The notes under the pieces were generated by a model. It did not search any database. It was not told the DNA's origin and saw nothing but the letters and a program-made list of their open reading frames with translations. A stretch of DNA of 64,000 nt from Lacinutrix sp. (GTDB lineage Bacteria > Bacteroidota > Bacteroidia > Flavobacteriales > Flavobacteriaceae): NCBI RefSeq assembly GCF_029238095.1, contig NZ_JAQWGS010000023.1, forward strand, positions 62,001 through 126,000, read 5' to 3'. A program made the position numbers and the translations under genes. Of this stretch, positions 53,562 to 62,441 are shown in pieces; the stretch's first letter is position 1; each line of letters opens with the position of its first letter.

Positions 53562-53648
53562 AGTTACAGATTAAAAAATTTAACTTCATTTTTTTGTTCA
53601 TTAACGATTATCAGTATATATTTAAGCTCATTTTTAAAAAATAAAACT

Positions 53649-56402
53649 ATGAAAAAAAGTTACTTTAACTGGGTTTTTACTTTAGTACTTTCTTTACTAA
53701 TTACTTTACCCGCATTGTCGCAAAACAAAAAGGCGTTATGGAATAAAACCACCAAGACAATAGCTTCTTCTAAAAAAGCTTTAGCCTTAAGAAAAACAGA
53801 ACCAATAAAAGCAGATTATTATCAATTAGATATTAATGCTTTAAAAACAGAACTCCAAGCAGCACCAAACAGGAATACTTTTTCTGGGACATCAAATGTT
53901 ATTTTAGATTTTCCTACAGCAGAAGGAACATTTGAAGCTTACAGAATTAAAGAAGCACCAATAATGGAAGAAGCGCTTCAAAACAAGTATCCAAATATTC
54001 GAACATATTTAGGAGAAAGTGTTAGCACTCCAGGAAATATTATTCGTTTTAGTGTAACACCTCAAGGATTACACACTATGTCAATGTCTAATAATAAAGG
54101 CTCTCAATTTATAGATCCATATACAACAACTGGCAATGAGTACATAGTTTATGCAAAAAAAGACTTACCATTATTAGACCAAAATTGGGAGTGTGGTGTA
54201 ATTGATGGAGAGGCTATTTTAGAAAACAAAGATTTAAATATCAATATGCAAAGAAACGCATTTGATGGTTTAATGAGAAATTTTAGATTAGCAGTTGCAA
54301 CAACCATTGAGTATTCTTCGTTTCATTGGATGGCTGCAGGACTTACTAATGCAAATACAGTTGCAGATAGAAAAGCAGCTGTAATGGCTGCAATTGTTGT
54401 TACAATTAATAGAAATAATCAAATTTATGAAAGAGAGTTATCTATCACCATGACACTTGTAGCAAATAATGATGCTGTTGTTTTTATTAATTCAGATAAC
54501 TTTTCTAATGATAATGCTAATGCTCTAATTAATGAGAGCCAAACTGTAATTAATGGAGCTATTGGTAATGCTAATTACGACATAGGACACACTTTTAGTA
54601 CAGGTGGAGGAGGTTTAGCACAATTAAACTCACCATGTATTACAGGAAGTAAAGCAAGAGGAATTACAGGTTTACCAACACCAGTTGGCGATGCTTATGA
54701 TGTTGACTTTGTTGCTCATGAATTAGGTCACCAATTTGGTGCGCCACACACTTTTAATGGTGATGCAGGTAACTGTGCAGGAGGAAATAGAACAGCTTCT
54801 AATGCCTTCGAGCCAGGAAGTGGTAGTACTATTATGGCTTATGCAGGAATCTGCGCTCCTCAAAACGTTCAAGGAAATAGTGATGCTTATTTTCACCAAA
54901 AGAGTTTACAAATGATTTGGGATAACGTTTTTAGTGGCAATAGCCAATGTGCAACAACAACAAGTACTGGAAATAATGCACCAACCTCTAATGCTGGACT
55001 TGATTATACTATTCCAAGATCAACACCTTATAAATTAACTGGGTCTTCAAGTGATGGAGCCGAAGGCACAGCGACTCACACTTACACTTGGGAACAATAC
55101 GATTTAGGACCAGCAGGTTTACCATTAGAAACTAACACTAGTGGACCAATGGTTAGATCGTTTCAAGGCACTTCTAATCCTGTAAGATACATTCCTAGAT
55201 TAGCAGATGTTGTAAACACTGGAGGCACTTCTACTACATGGGAAAAACTACCTTCTGTAGCAAGAACTCAGGCCTTTAGGTTAACAGTAAGAGATAACGA
55301 TGCTGCTGGAGGTCAAACTGCAGTAGATGAAATGATAACCAATGTAGTTTCATCAGCAGGACCTTTTATAGTGACATCTCAAAACACAACAGATATAACA
55401 TGGCTTACAGGTGAAACAAGAACAATTACTTGGGACGTAGCAGGAACAACAGCCAATGGTGTAAATACAGCAAATGTTAATATATTATTATCTACTGATG
55501 GTGGTTTAACTTTTGATACGGTTCTAGCTACAAATGTTCCAAATAATGGTACACACGATATTACAGTTCCTAATGTATTTGGAGGATTTTGTAGAGTAAT
55601 GGTTGAAGGCGCAGGAAATATTTTTTACAATATTAATTCTGAAGATTTCAAAGTAAATGCGTCTGTAACAACAACTTGTACAACATATTCATCTGCTAAC
55701 AATTTGGGCCTTGCTATTCCAGATGGACCAGCAGCAAATACTCAAGGCACACCTGTTTTTAATAATTTGAATATACCAGACGCAGGTAATGTAGACGAAA
55801 TAAAAGTTACAGTAGATGTTACTCATTCATATATAGGAGATTTAATAATTCAAATACAAGATCCAAATGATGCTCAGTTTGCTAATGTTTGGGCAAGAAG
55901 CTGTAATGATGCTCAATATGGAAACATAAGTGTTACATTTGATGATACAGCTTCTCCATTTGTTTGCGCTTCACCAACTACAGGAACATATGCTCCTGCA
56001 GCGCCATTAAATGTATTTAATGGTGTAGATCAACAAGGTGATTGGCAAATTGCTTTAGTAGATTTTTATAATGGAGATACAGGAACTTTAAATAGTTGGT
56101 CTATAGATTTATGTTCTACTACTATAATTAATTTAAGTGTTGATGAGTTTGGTTTAACAAATTCATTTTCTGTATTTCCAAATCCAAATAATGGAGAATT
56201 TACAGTTAAATTTAATGGTGCTACAGGAAATGTAAATTTACAAGTTGTAGATATAAGAGGACGTTCAATATTAAATAACTCTTACACTACATCAGGAGAC
56301 TTTAATCAAACTATTAACTTAGGAAATGTTCAATCTGGAATGTATTTACTTAATGTAAGTGATGGAGGAAGAACAATTACAAAAAAGATTGTTGTAGAAT
56401 AA
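53649..56402 (+). CDS. Secreted reprolysin-like (M12B) metalloprotease with P-domain and T9SS sorting domain
   Basis: 917 residues. Signal peptide (1-24, TLPALSQ), a propeptide-like region (about 25-200), then a metzincin domain whose zinc motif is HELGHQFGAPH (357-367), with a later Met in STIMAYAGIC as the Met-turn. A Ig/PKD-like region follows (about 440-680), then a proprotein convertase P-domain (about 690-820; VDVTHSYIGDLIIQIQDP), and a T9SS CTD (about 835-917; SVFPNPNNGEFTVKF and GMYLLNVSDGG). It is an extracellular protease exported by type IX secretion. It stands alone between a lipoprotein and the terminator at 56424. Confidence 0.93.
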   Translation: MKKSYFNWVFTLVLSLLITLPALSQNKKALWNKTTKTIASSKKALALRKTEPIKADYYQLDINALKTELQAAPNRNTFSGTSNVILDFPTAEGTFEAYRIKEAPIMEEALQNKYPNIRTYLGESVSTPGNIIRFSVTPQGLHTMSMSNNKGSQFIDPYTTTGNEYIVYAKKDLPLLDQNWECGVIDGEAILENKDLNINMQRNAFDGLMRNFRLAVATTIEYSSFHWMAAGLTNANTVADRKAAVMAAIVVTINRNNQIYERELSITMTLVANNDAVVFINSDNFSNDNANALINESQTVINGAIGNANYDIGHTFSTGGGGLAQLNSPCITGSKARGITGLPTPVGDAYDVDFVAHELGHQFGAPHTFNGDAGNCAGGNRTASNAFEPGSGSTIMAYAGICAPQNVQGNSDAYFHQKSLQMIWDNVFSGNSQCATTTSTGNNAPTSNAGLDYTIPRSTPYKLTGSSSDGAEGTATHTYTWEQYDLGPAGLPLETNTSGPMVRSFQGTSNPVRYIPRLADVVNTGGTSTTWEKLPSVARTQAFRLTVRDNDAAGGQTAVDEMITNVVSSAGPFIVTSQNTTDITWLTGETRTITWDVAGTTANGVNTANVNILLSTDGGLTFDTVLATNVPNNGTHDITVPNVFGGFCRVMVEGAGNIFYNINSEDFKVNASVTTTCTTYSSANNLGLAIPDGPAANTQGTPVFNNLNIPDAGNVDEIKVTVDVTHSYIGDLIIQIQDPNDAQFANVWARSCNDAQYGNISVTFDDTASPFVCASPTTGTYAPAAPLNVFNGVDQQGDWQIALVDFYNGDTGTLNSWSIDLCSTTIINLSVDEFGLTNSFSVFPNPNNGEFTVKFNGATGNVNLQVVDIRGRSILNNSYTTSGDFNQTINLGNVQSGMYLLNVSDGGRTITKKIVVE

Positions 56403-56423
56403 TTTTTTTAGATATTACATAAT

Positions 56424-56453
56424 AAAAACTCCGAATGTAATTTCGGAGTTTTT
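56424..56453 (+). terminator. Terminator of the M12B-like protease gene
   Basis: Twelve-pair stem AAAAACTCCGAA / TTCGGAGTTTTT with a six-base loop and more Ts. Confidence 0.9.
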
Positions 56454-56493
56454 TTTGTTTTAAAAGTTAAGATAATTAGAGTACTTTCGTTTT

Positions 56494-57606
56494 ATGAACC
56501 TGTCCTATTGGGAAATAAAATCGTGGCTTACCAAAGTTGATTATACTATAGTTGGAAGCGGAATTGTTGGGCTTAATAGCGCACTACAACTAAAAATACG
56601 TTTCCCAAAAGCTAATATTTTAATTTTAGAAAAAGGAATGCTACCACAAGGAGCAAGTACAAAAAATGCAGGTTTTGCATGCTTTGGAAGCTTATCAGAA
56701 ATTATTAGTGACCTTAAAACACACACCGAAGAAGAAGTTATAGATTTAGTAAAACAGCGTATAAATGGGCTGCAACTATTACGAAACACTTTAGGCGATA
56801 AAACCATAGACTACCAGCAATTAGGAGGCTATGAATTGTTTAATGAAGCAGACAATTTATTCGAAAACTGCATCGCAAAAAAAGAAGAGATTAACAATCT
56901 ATTAAAACCAATATTCAACACTGAGGTTTTCAGCTTAAAAGAAAATGGCTTTAACTTTCAAAATATCAAAAATCAATATAGTTTTAATCAATTTGAAGGA
57001 CAAATAGACACAGGGAAGATGATGGAGTCTTTGCTAAAAAAAGCACTCTTAAAAGGCATTAAAATCTTAAATAATGTGTTTGTTGAAGGTTTTCAGGAAG
57101 ACTCAAATTCCGTAAAAGTAAAAACCAATCAGTTTGAGTTTTCAACGTCTAAATTATTGATTGCTACAAATGGTTTTGCTTCAACATTAAATATACCAGA
57201 AGTTAAACCAGCAAGAGCACAAGTGTTAATAACAAAACCTATTAAAAATCTTCATATAAAAGGTACATTCCATTTGGACGAAGGCTATTATTATTTCCGA
57301 AATATATATAATAGAATTTTATTTGGAGGTGGACGAAACCTTGATTTTAAAGGCGAAGAGACTACAGATTTAAGTCAGACAGCTTTAATTCAAAATCAAT
57401 TAGAAGCGCTACTTAAAACCACGATTTTACCAAACATACCTTTTGAAATTGATCGCAGATGGAGTGGTATAATGGGAGTTGGATCTCAAAAAAAACCAAT
57501 CGTAAAACAACTAAGTAACCACATATTCTGTGGAGTCCGTTTAGGTGGAATGGGAGTGGCTATTGGTAGTTTAGTTGGGCAAGAATTAGCAAATTTAATA
57601 GACTAA
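56494..57606 (+). CDS. FAD-dependent oxidoreductase (DAO superfamily)
   Basis: 370 residues. A Rossmann FAD site is at the N-terminus (VDYTIVGSGIVGLNSALQL) with the following ILILEKGMLPQGASTKNAGF typical of glycine/D-amino-acid oxidase-like enzymes. IDRRWSGIMGVGSQKKPIV and FCGVRLGGMGVAIGS near the end match the second FAD motif. The substrate may be an amino acid or polyamine, but is not assignable. No membrane segment. The mtgA gene starts two bases after its stop, so the pair is cotranscribed. Confidence 0.85.
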   Translation: MNLSYWEIKSWLTKVDYTIVGSGIVGLNSALQLKIRFPKANILILEKGMLPQGASTKNAGFACFGSLSEIISDLKTHTEEEVIDLVKQRINGLQLLRNTLGDKTIDYQQLGGYELFNEADNLFENCIAKKEEINNLLKPIFNTEVFSLKENGFNFQNIKNQYSFNQFEGQIDTGKMMESLLKKALLKGIKILNNVFVEGFQEDSNSVKVKTNQFEFSTSKLLIATNGFASTLNIPEVKPARAQVLITKPIKNLHIKGTFHLDEGYYYFRNIYNRILFGGGRNLDFKGEETTDLSQTALIQNQLEALLKTTILPNIPFEIDRRWSGIMGVGSQKKPIVKQLSNHIFCGVRLGGMGVAIGSLVGQELANLID

Positions 57607-57607
57607 G

Positions 57608-58294
57608 ATGTTTAAAAAAACAGTTCGGTTTTTTGCTAAAATAGCGATGTGGTTTATAATTGTTTCTATTGGCTTGGTCTTGCTTTTTAAATGGGTTCCT
57701 GTACCAATCACACCTTTAATGGTCATTAGATATTTTGAAAAAGACAGTCCTAAAATCTTAAAACACGATTGGGAACCTATAGAAAACATCTCTAAAAACT
57801 TACAGCTAGCAGTCATTTGCAGCGAAGACCAAAACTTCTTAAAACATAACGGTTTTGATATAAAAGCAATAGAAAAAGCGTATGAAAACAATAAAAAAGG
57901 AAAACGAATAAAAGGAGGAAGTACCATTAGCCAACAAACCGCCAAAAATGTATTTTTATGGCCACAGCGCAGTTGGTTTCGTAAAGGATTAGAAACCTAT
58001 TTCACCTTTCTAATCGAGTTGTTTTGGTCTAAAGAACGCATTATGGAAGTTTATTTAAACACTATTGAGATGGGTAATGGCATTTATGGAGCAGAAGCTG
58101 CTGCACAACATTGGTTTAAAAAACCAGCGTTAAAATTATCTAAAGTAGAAGCATCTGCAATTGCAGCTATTTTACCAAACCCTAGAAAATATAAAGCAAA
58201 CCCTGTGACTAATTATATTGCCTCTAGAAAAAATTGGATCATGAGACAAATGAACTTTTATGGTGCTTTAAACTATAAAACTGAAGATGAGTAA
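57608..58294 (+). CDS. mtgA: Monofunctional peptidoglycan glycosyltransferase
   Basis: 228 residues. One N-terminal membrane helix (about 12-32) then a family GT51 domain: catalytic Glu in AVICSEDQNFLKHNGF, IKGGSTISQQTAKNVFLW, and a second Glu region in FWSKERIMEVYLNTIEMG followed by GAEAAAQHWF. It polymerises lipid II without transpeptidase activity. The stop overlaps the start of the GreA-like gene by eight bases, and the upstream flavoprotein is two bases away: a tight three-gene operon. Confidence 0.95.
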   Translation: MFKKTVRFFAKIAMWFIIVSIGLVLLFKWVPVPITPLMVIRYFEKDSPKILKHDWEPIENISKNLQLAVICSEDQNFLKHNGFDIKAIEKAYENNKKGKRIKGGSTISQQTAKNVFLWPQRSWFRKGLETYFTFLIELFWSKERIMEVYLNTIEMGNGIYGAEAAAQHWFKKPALKLSKVEASAIAAILPNPRKYKANPVTNYIASRKNWIMRQMNFYGALNYKTEDE

Positions 58295-58748
58295 AGACAC
58301 AAACATAAAACTAGAGTTGTATAATAAATGTTTAGCATTTACTCAAGACCGACTAAATACCATTAATAAAACCATACAAGAATTACAAGAGTCCCTTACT
58401 TCCGAAACCAAAAGTAGCGCAGGCGACAAGCACGAAACTGGTCGTGCTATGCTACAATTAGAACGTGAAAAAGCAGGACAACAATTGGCAGAAATTCAAA
58501 AAATTAATCAATTATTAGCTAAAATTAGTACAGAAAGCAACTCAAAAACTATTGGTTTAGGTAGTGTGATTTACACCACACAAGCTAACTATTACATAGC
58601 GATAAGTGCTGGCGAATTTGAAATTGACAAGCAAAAATTTTACGCTATAGCTTCTAATACACCAATCGCCCAACTCTTATTAGGAAAAACAATTAAAGAC
58701 CAAATTGCATTTAGAGACCAAAGTTTTACCATTATTAATGTAATCTAG
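58287..58748 (+). CDS. GreA/GreB-like protein
   Basis: 153 residues. An N-terminal coiled-coil (about 5-75; NTINKTIQELQESLTS, HETGRAMLQLEREKAG) is followed by an FKBP-like C-terminal domain (IGLGSVIYTTQANYYIAIS, SNTPIAQLLLGKTIKDQI), the layout of Gre factors. The acidic tip residues that GreA/B insert in the RNA polymerase channel are replaced by SAGDKHETG; function as a cleavage factor is therefore uncertain. It overlaps mtgA by eight bases. Such proteins are sometimes misannotated as 3-oxoacyl-ACP synthase. Confidence 0.75.
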   Translation: MSKDTNIKLELYNKCLAFTQDRLNTINKTIQELQESLTSETKSSAGDKHETGRAMLQLEREKAGQQLAEIQKINQLLAKISTESNSKTIGLGSVIYTTQANYYIAISAGEFEIDKQKFYAIASNTPIAQLLLGKTIKDQIAFRDQSFTIINVI

Positions 58749-58805
58749 TTTCAATCTAAAATAATTTCGGCTTATCTTTAGTAAAAATGAATTGCTAAAG
58801 ACAAA

Positions 58806-59330
58806 TTGAATACTCCCTCAAATTTTGATGTTATAATTATTGGTGGTGGATTGGCTGGATTATCTAGTGCCATTCATTTGTCAAAGTATAATTTAAGTGT
58901 TTTGCTCATTGAAAAAAACAGTTACCCAAAACACAAAGTTTGTGGCGAATACATTTCTAACGAAGTTTTACCGTATTTAGACTTTTTAGATATTGATATT
59001 TTTGCATTAGGCGCTAAAAAGATCACGAAGTTCGAATTGTCAACTTCCCAAAACAGGCTGATTAAATCAGAATTGCCATTAGGTGGCTTTGGGATTAGCA
59101 GATATTGTTTAGACTACGAATTAGCAAAAAAAGCAATAGACAATAAAGCGATAATTAGTCAAGATACAGTGGAAGACGTCCAGTTTTCAAACGACAGTTT
59201 TTTAGTACAAACAAAACTAGCAAACTATACTTCCAAAATAGTGATTGGTGCTTATGGCAAACGTGCTAATTTAGATGTAAAACTCAACAGAAAATTCATT
59301 AAAAACAAATCACCTTTACAAAAGCCATAA
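58806..59330 (+). pseudogene. FAD-dependent oxidoreductase, 5' half only
   Basis: Begins at TTG 58806 (MNTPSNFDVIIIGGGLAGLS) and keeps the dinucleotide-binding fold (GGGLAGL, LIEKNSYPKHKVCGEY) of the geranylgeranyl-reductase-like oxidoreductases, which run to about 370-400 residues. It breaks after KRANLDVKLNRKFIKNKSP (around 59313) and then enters ketosynthase sequence in another frame, giving a 174-residue product ending PLQKP. About half the enzyme is missing. A deletion that also removed the start of the ketosynthase explains both defects. Confidence 0.85.
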
Positions 59331-60517
59331 AAAGCGGTGAATCTGGAATCACCTTTCATCAGCAATTAGCAGACTTAAATTTTTCGTGTTGTATTGGTGG
59401 AATTCCACATATTTCCGAAGAAAAAAAGCTAGAATATTTAACACCTTTACAATTACGAGGCTTTAATAGTTCAGGAATTTTATATGGCTGTATTGCAGGA
59501 ATAGATGCCTGGAAAGATGCAGGTTTTATAATAGATGATAATAGTAATTTGGACTTTGATTCCGGAACCGTTTTCGGCACAGGAACGTCAGGTGTCGAAA
59601 AATTTAGAGAAGCCATTTACAAGCTAGATGAAGGCGAAGTCAAACGTTTAGGAAGCACAGTCGTTGTACAAACTATGGCAAGCGGAATAAGTGCTTTTTT
59701 AGGCGGAATATTAGGTTTAGGAAATCAAGTCACCACAAATTCCTCTGCTTGTACCACAGGAACAGAAGCCATTTTAATGGGTTACGAACGCATTAAAAAC
59801 GGACAAGCAAAACGAATGTTGGTTGGAAGTTGTAGTGATGACGGACCATATATTTGGGGAGGATTTGACGCTATGCGAGTCATGACATACAAACACAACG
59901 AGTCACCAGAGGAAGGTTCGCGACCAATGAGTGCTTCAGCTAGTGGATTTGTGCCTGGATCTGGTGCAGGCGCTTTAGTCTTAGAGTCTTTAGAAAGTGC
60001 TTTAAAAAGAAATGCTACTATTTACGCTGAGGTTTTAGGAGGAAATATCAATTCTGGTGGACAACGAAATGGTGGAACCATGACTGCTCCAAATGCTGAA
60101 GCTGTGCAACGTTGTATTATAGATGCGATTAAAAATTCAGGGATTTCTGCTAACGATATTGATACTATAAACGGACACTTAACTGCAACCTCAAAAGACA
60201 GTTTAGAAATCGAAAATTGGACAAAAGCCTTGAATAGAAAAGGAACTAATTTTCCGTACATCAACTCTTTAAAATCAATGGTTGGTCATTGTTTGGCTGC
60301 AGCAGGAAGTATAGAAAGTGTGGCGACTGTATTGCAATTACAAAAGCAATTTGTGTTTCCTAATATCAATTGTGAAGATATACATCCAGAGATTTCAGCT
60401 TTAATTTCTAAAGAAAAAATCCCAAAAAACTTACTTAAGATAGAACTTAATATTGCAGCAAAAGCTAGTTTTGGTTTTGGTGATGTTAATGGTTGTATTA
60501 TCTTTAAGAGGTATTGA
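59318..60517 (+). pseudogene. Beta-ketoacyl synthase (FabF-type), N-terminus missing
   Basis: About 400 residues in a frame with no valid start at its front; it opens in KSGESGITF, which aligns with residue about 25-35 of normal ketosynthases, so about 25 residues are lost. The catalytic residues remain: Cys in TTNSSACTTGTEA, His in INGHLTATSKDS and His in SMVGHCLAAAGSIES, with the C-terminal KASFGFGDVNG. An internal ATG at 59549 would give 322 residues that lack part of the fold. The upstream part comes from a flavoprotein. It precedes the ACP and PPTase genes, so all belonged to one polyketide or fatty-acid-like cluster. Confidence 0.85.
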
Positions 60518-60527
60518 TTACAACATA

Positions 60528-60560
60528 AGACCTCACAGGTTTTCAAAACCTGTGAGGTCT
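60528..60560. repeat. 33-bp perfect palindrome
   Basis: Sixteen-base arms (AGACCTCACAGGTTTT and its complement) around one C. A related imperfect palindrome is at 62387-62416. It directly follows the ketosynthase stop and may act as a terminator or RNA hairpin as well as a dispersed repeat. Confidence 0.85.
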
Positions 60561-60600
60561 CCTAAAATAAAGTTTAATTAAAAAAGATTCCTGTAGTTTA

Positions 60601-60620
60601 CACTGAGCGCAGTCGAAGTG
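60601..60620 (+). repeat. Dispersed intergenic repeat (CACTGAGCGCAGTCGAAGTG)
   Basis: This 20-mer is a common type of Bacteroidota extragenic repeat, sited just before the ACP gene. Confidence 0.5.
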
Positions 60621-60637
60621 CGGAAATAAAAAAATAA

Positions 60638-60895
60638 TTGATAAAAAAAGAAGAACTAATCGCCAAATTAAAAACAATTGTTCAACCTTATATTCAGGAT
60701 GAAGACGCGTTTAATAACCTATCTGAAGAGACCGATTTTATAAACGATTTAAAAATAAATTCGGCAAACTTAGTAGATATTATTTTAGATGTAGAAGACG
60801 AATTTGATATTAGAATCGAAAACGACGATATGGAAAAAATGATTTCTGTAAAAGCCGCAATGGACATTGTCAACGAAAAATTAGCAGCAAAATGA
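60638..60895 (+). CDS. Acyl carrier protein
   Basis: 85 residues from a TTG at 60638; no ATG is available. The helix-rich ACP fold is clear: DFINDLKINSANLVDIILDV contains the phosphopantetheine Ser, with NS in place of the usual DS. The rest (EDEFDIRIENDDMEKMISV) is the acidic helix II-III region of an ACP. It overlaps the next gene, a PPTase, by four bases (ATGA), and follows the truncated ketosynthase, so it served that pathway. It is not the housekeeping AcpP by position. Confidence 0.88.
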   Translation: MIKKEELIAKLKTIVQPYIQDEDAFNNLSEETDFINDLKINSANLVDIILDVEDEFDIRIENDDMEKMISVKAAMDIVNEKLAAK

Positions 60896-61467
60896 TAGGC
60901 AATGATATTGTCGATTTAATACAAGCTGCCCAAGATAGTAATTGGAAACGTCCACGTTTTTTAGATAAGGTTTTTATAGTTGAAGAGCAACAGTTAATTG
61001 GCAATGCTAAAAACCAACACCAACTGGTTTGGTTACTTTGGAGTATGAAAGAAGCTGCTTATAAAGTACACGTACAACAATTTGGGAAACGGTTTTTTAA
61101 TCCTAAAAGACTGGTTTGTGAGCTTGCTTCTGAAACTTCAGGAATTGTAAAGATTGATGAGGAAATCTATTTTACGACTTCTACTATTACTAACGATTAT
61201 ATTTATACGGTTGCGACTTTAGAGGCTTCAAAAGTATTTAAAAGTGAATGTTTTGAGGTTGAAAATTCAAACTATCATTTTGAAAGTAAAGGTTTGAAAA
61301 TGAAATTTTTAGAAATAGTTTCTAAATTAAAAAAGACATCTATTGAAGAACTTCAAATCAGAAAAAATGCCGTTGGTGTACCTAGATTATTTCAGAATAA
61401 CTTAGCCATTGATAATGGATTTTCTTTTACGCATCATGGAAGGTTTTCTGCTTGGTCTATGTTATAG
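60892..61467 (+). CDS. 4'-phosphopantetheinyl transferase
   Basis: 191 residues. The metal-binding Asp lies in IGNDIVDLIQAAQD, and the catalytic WSMKEAAYKVHVQQ carries the WxxKEA signature of the AcpS/Sfp superfamily. It transfers the phosphopantetheine arm from CoA to the serine of an ACP; the overlapping ACP gene is the obvious substrate. The C-terminal half is longer than AcpS. Its stop overlaps the convergent ABC gene by 11 bases. Confidence 0.9.
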   Translation: MIGNDIVDLIQAAQDSNWKRPRFLDKVFIVEEQQLIGNAKNQHQLVWLLWSMKEAAYKVHVQQFGKRFFNPKRLVCELASETSGIVKIDEEIYFTTSTITNDYIYTVATLEASKVFKSECFEVENSNYHFESKGLKMKFLEIVSKLKKTSIEELQIRKNAVGVPRLFQNNLAIDNGFSFTHHGRFSAWSML

Positions 61468-62368
61468 CTTCTAGGTAAATTTCGGTGTTTTGTATTATTT
61501 TTTCACTTGATTCAAAAAACACCTTCTCACCATCTAAATCCGCTTCTATTAAATAATAATGACCTTTAAAATAACTGTTTTTTACAATTACTTTTAAAGC
61601 AGATTGCGCTACCATTTTTAATTGATGCGCATAAACAATGTTATTGTCTATAATATTAAACTCACCAAAAAAAGAAGCTACTAAAGGTGTTTGTGGTTTT
61701 TTGTACAGTTGTTCTGGCGTATTTTGAGCTTCAATTTTATTATTATTTAAAACAATCATGTTATCTGCATAACCTAATACATCATCTTTGTCATGAGTTG
61801 CAACAATACAACTAATATTTTGTTTCTTTAAATAGCTAAAAACATTGCGCCTTAAGTTTTGTTTTTTAAAGTTATCGATATGGCTAAAAGGTTCATCTAA
61901 CAAAATAATTTCTGGTTGTTTTGCTAATGCTCTAGCTAAAGCCACACGTTGTTTTTGTCCACCAGAGAGTGTTTTTACTTTTGTTTTTGCAAAAGCAGTG
62001 AGTTCTACTATTTCAAGAAGTTCTGCAACACGTTCTTTTTTTTCTTCTTTATAAAAATTTGAAAGGTGCTGACCAATATTTTCTGCTACAGAAATAAAAG
62101 GTTCTAATTCAAATTCTTGTGCGACGTATTTTATAAAATCGTAACCAATAACAAGATTGTGTTTTGGACCAAGAATTTCATTTTCTTTCCAGAAAACATG
62201 TCCCTTATTTAAATCGTATTCACCACGAAGTACTTTTAAAAGTGTGCTTTTGCCAGAACCACTTTCACCAATAATAGCCAAATAGTCTCCAGGTTTAACC
62301 TTAAAAGAGAGGTCTTTTAAGACAGGTGTTTTTTGATAAGAAAACGTTATATTTTTTACTTGAAGCAT
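61457..62368 (-). CDS. ABC transporter ATP-binding protein
   Basis: 303 residues from ATG 62368 (MLQVKNITFSYQ), preferred over an in-frame start nine codons earlier (MTGFLLISQ) that adds no domain. Walker A GESGSGKST (about 37-45), signature LSGGQKQR, Walker B IILLDEPFSH and switch His in CIVATHDKDD are all present. About 70 residues at the end form a TOBE-like beta domain. No permease is adjacent, so the partner and substrate are unknown; iron, molybdate or thiamine-type importers share this layout. Confidence 0.9.
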   Translation of the reverse strand: MLQVKNITFSYQKTPVLKDLSFKVKPGDYLAIIGESGSGKSTLLKVLRGEYDLNKGHVFWKENEILGPKHNLVIGYDFIKYVAQEFELEPFISVAENIGQHLSNFYKEEKKERVAELLEIVELTAFAKTKVKTLSGGQKQRVALARALAKQPEIILLDEPFSHIDNFKKQNLRRNVFSYLKKQNISCIVATHDKDDVLGYADNMIVLNNNKIEAQNTPEQLYKKPQTPLVASFFGEFNIIDNNIVYAHQLKMVAQSALKVIVKNSYFKGHYYLIEADLDGEKVFFESSEKIIQNTEIYLEAIT

Positions 62369-62386
62369 CTGTGAAATTAATAAAAA

Positions 62387-62416
62387 ACCTGTCAAGTTTT
62401 TAAAACCAGACAGGTC
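62387..62416. repeat. Imperfect palindrome related to 60528-60560
   Basis: Arms AACCTGTCAAGTTTT and AAAACCAGACAGGTC pair with two mismatches. It shares the ACCTGTC and GGTTTT blocks with the palindrome at 60528 and lies between two leftward genes, where it may also end the S9 transcript. Confidence 0.7.
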
Positions 62417-62441
62417 TAAATAATTTTAAAAAGTTTGTTTT

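Noticed and set aside
58287-58748. 3-oxoacyl-ACP synthase
   Set aside because: A name sometimes used for this family, but the sequence shows the Gre-factor coiled coil and FKBP-like domain and no ketosynthase residues.
59549-60517. Complete beta-ketoacyl synthase starting at ATG 59549
   Set aside because: Clear ketosynthase sequence extends upstream of this ATG in the same frame, so it is internal to a truncated gene.
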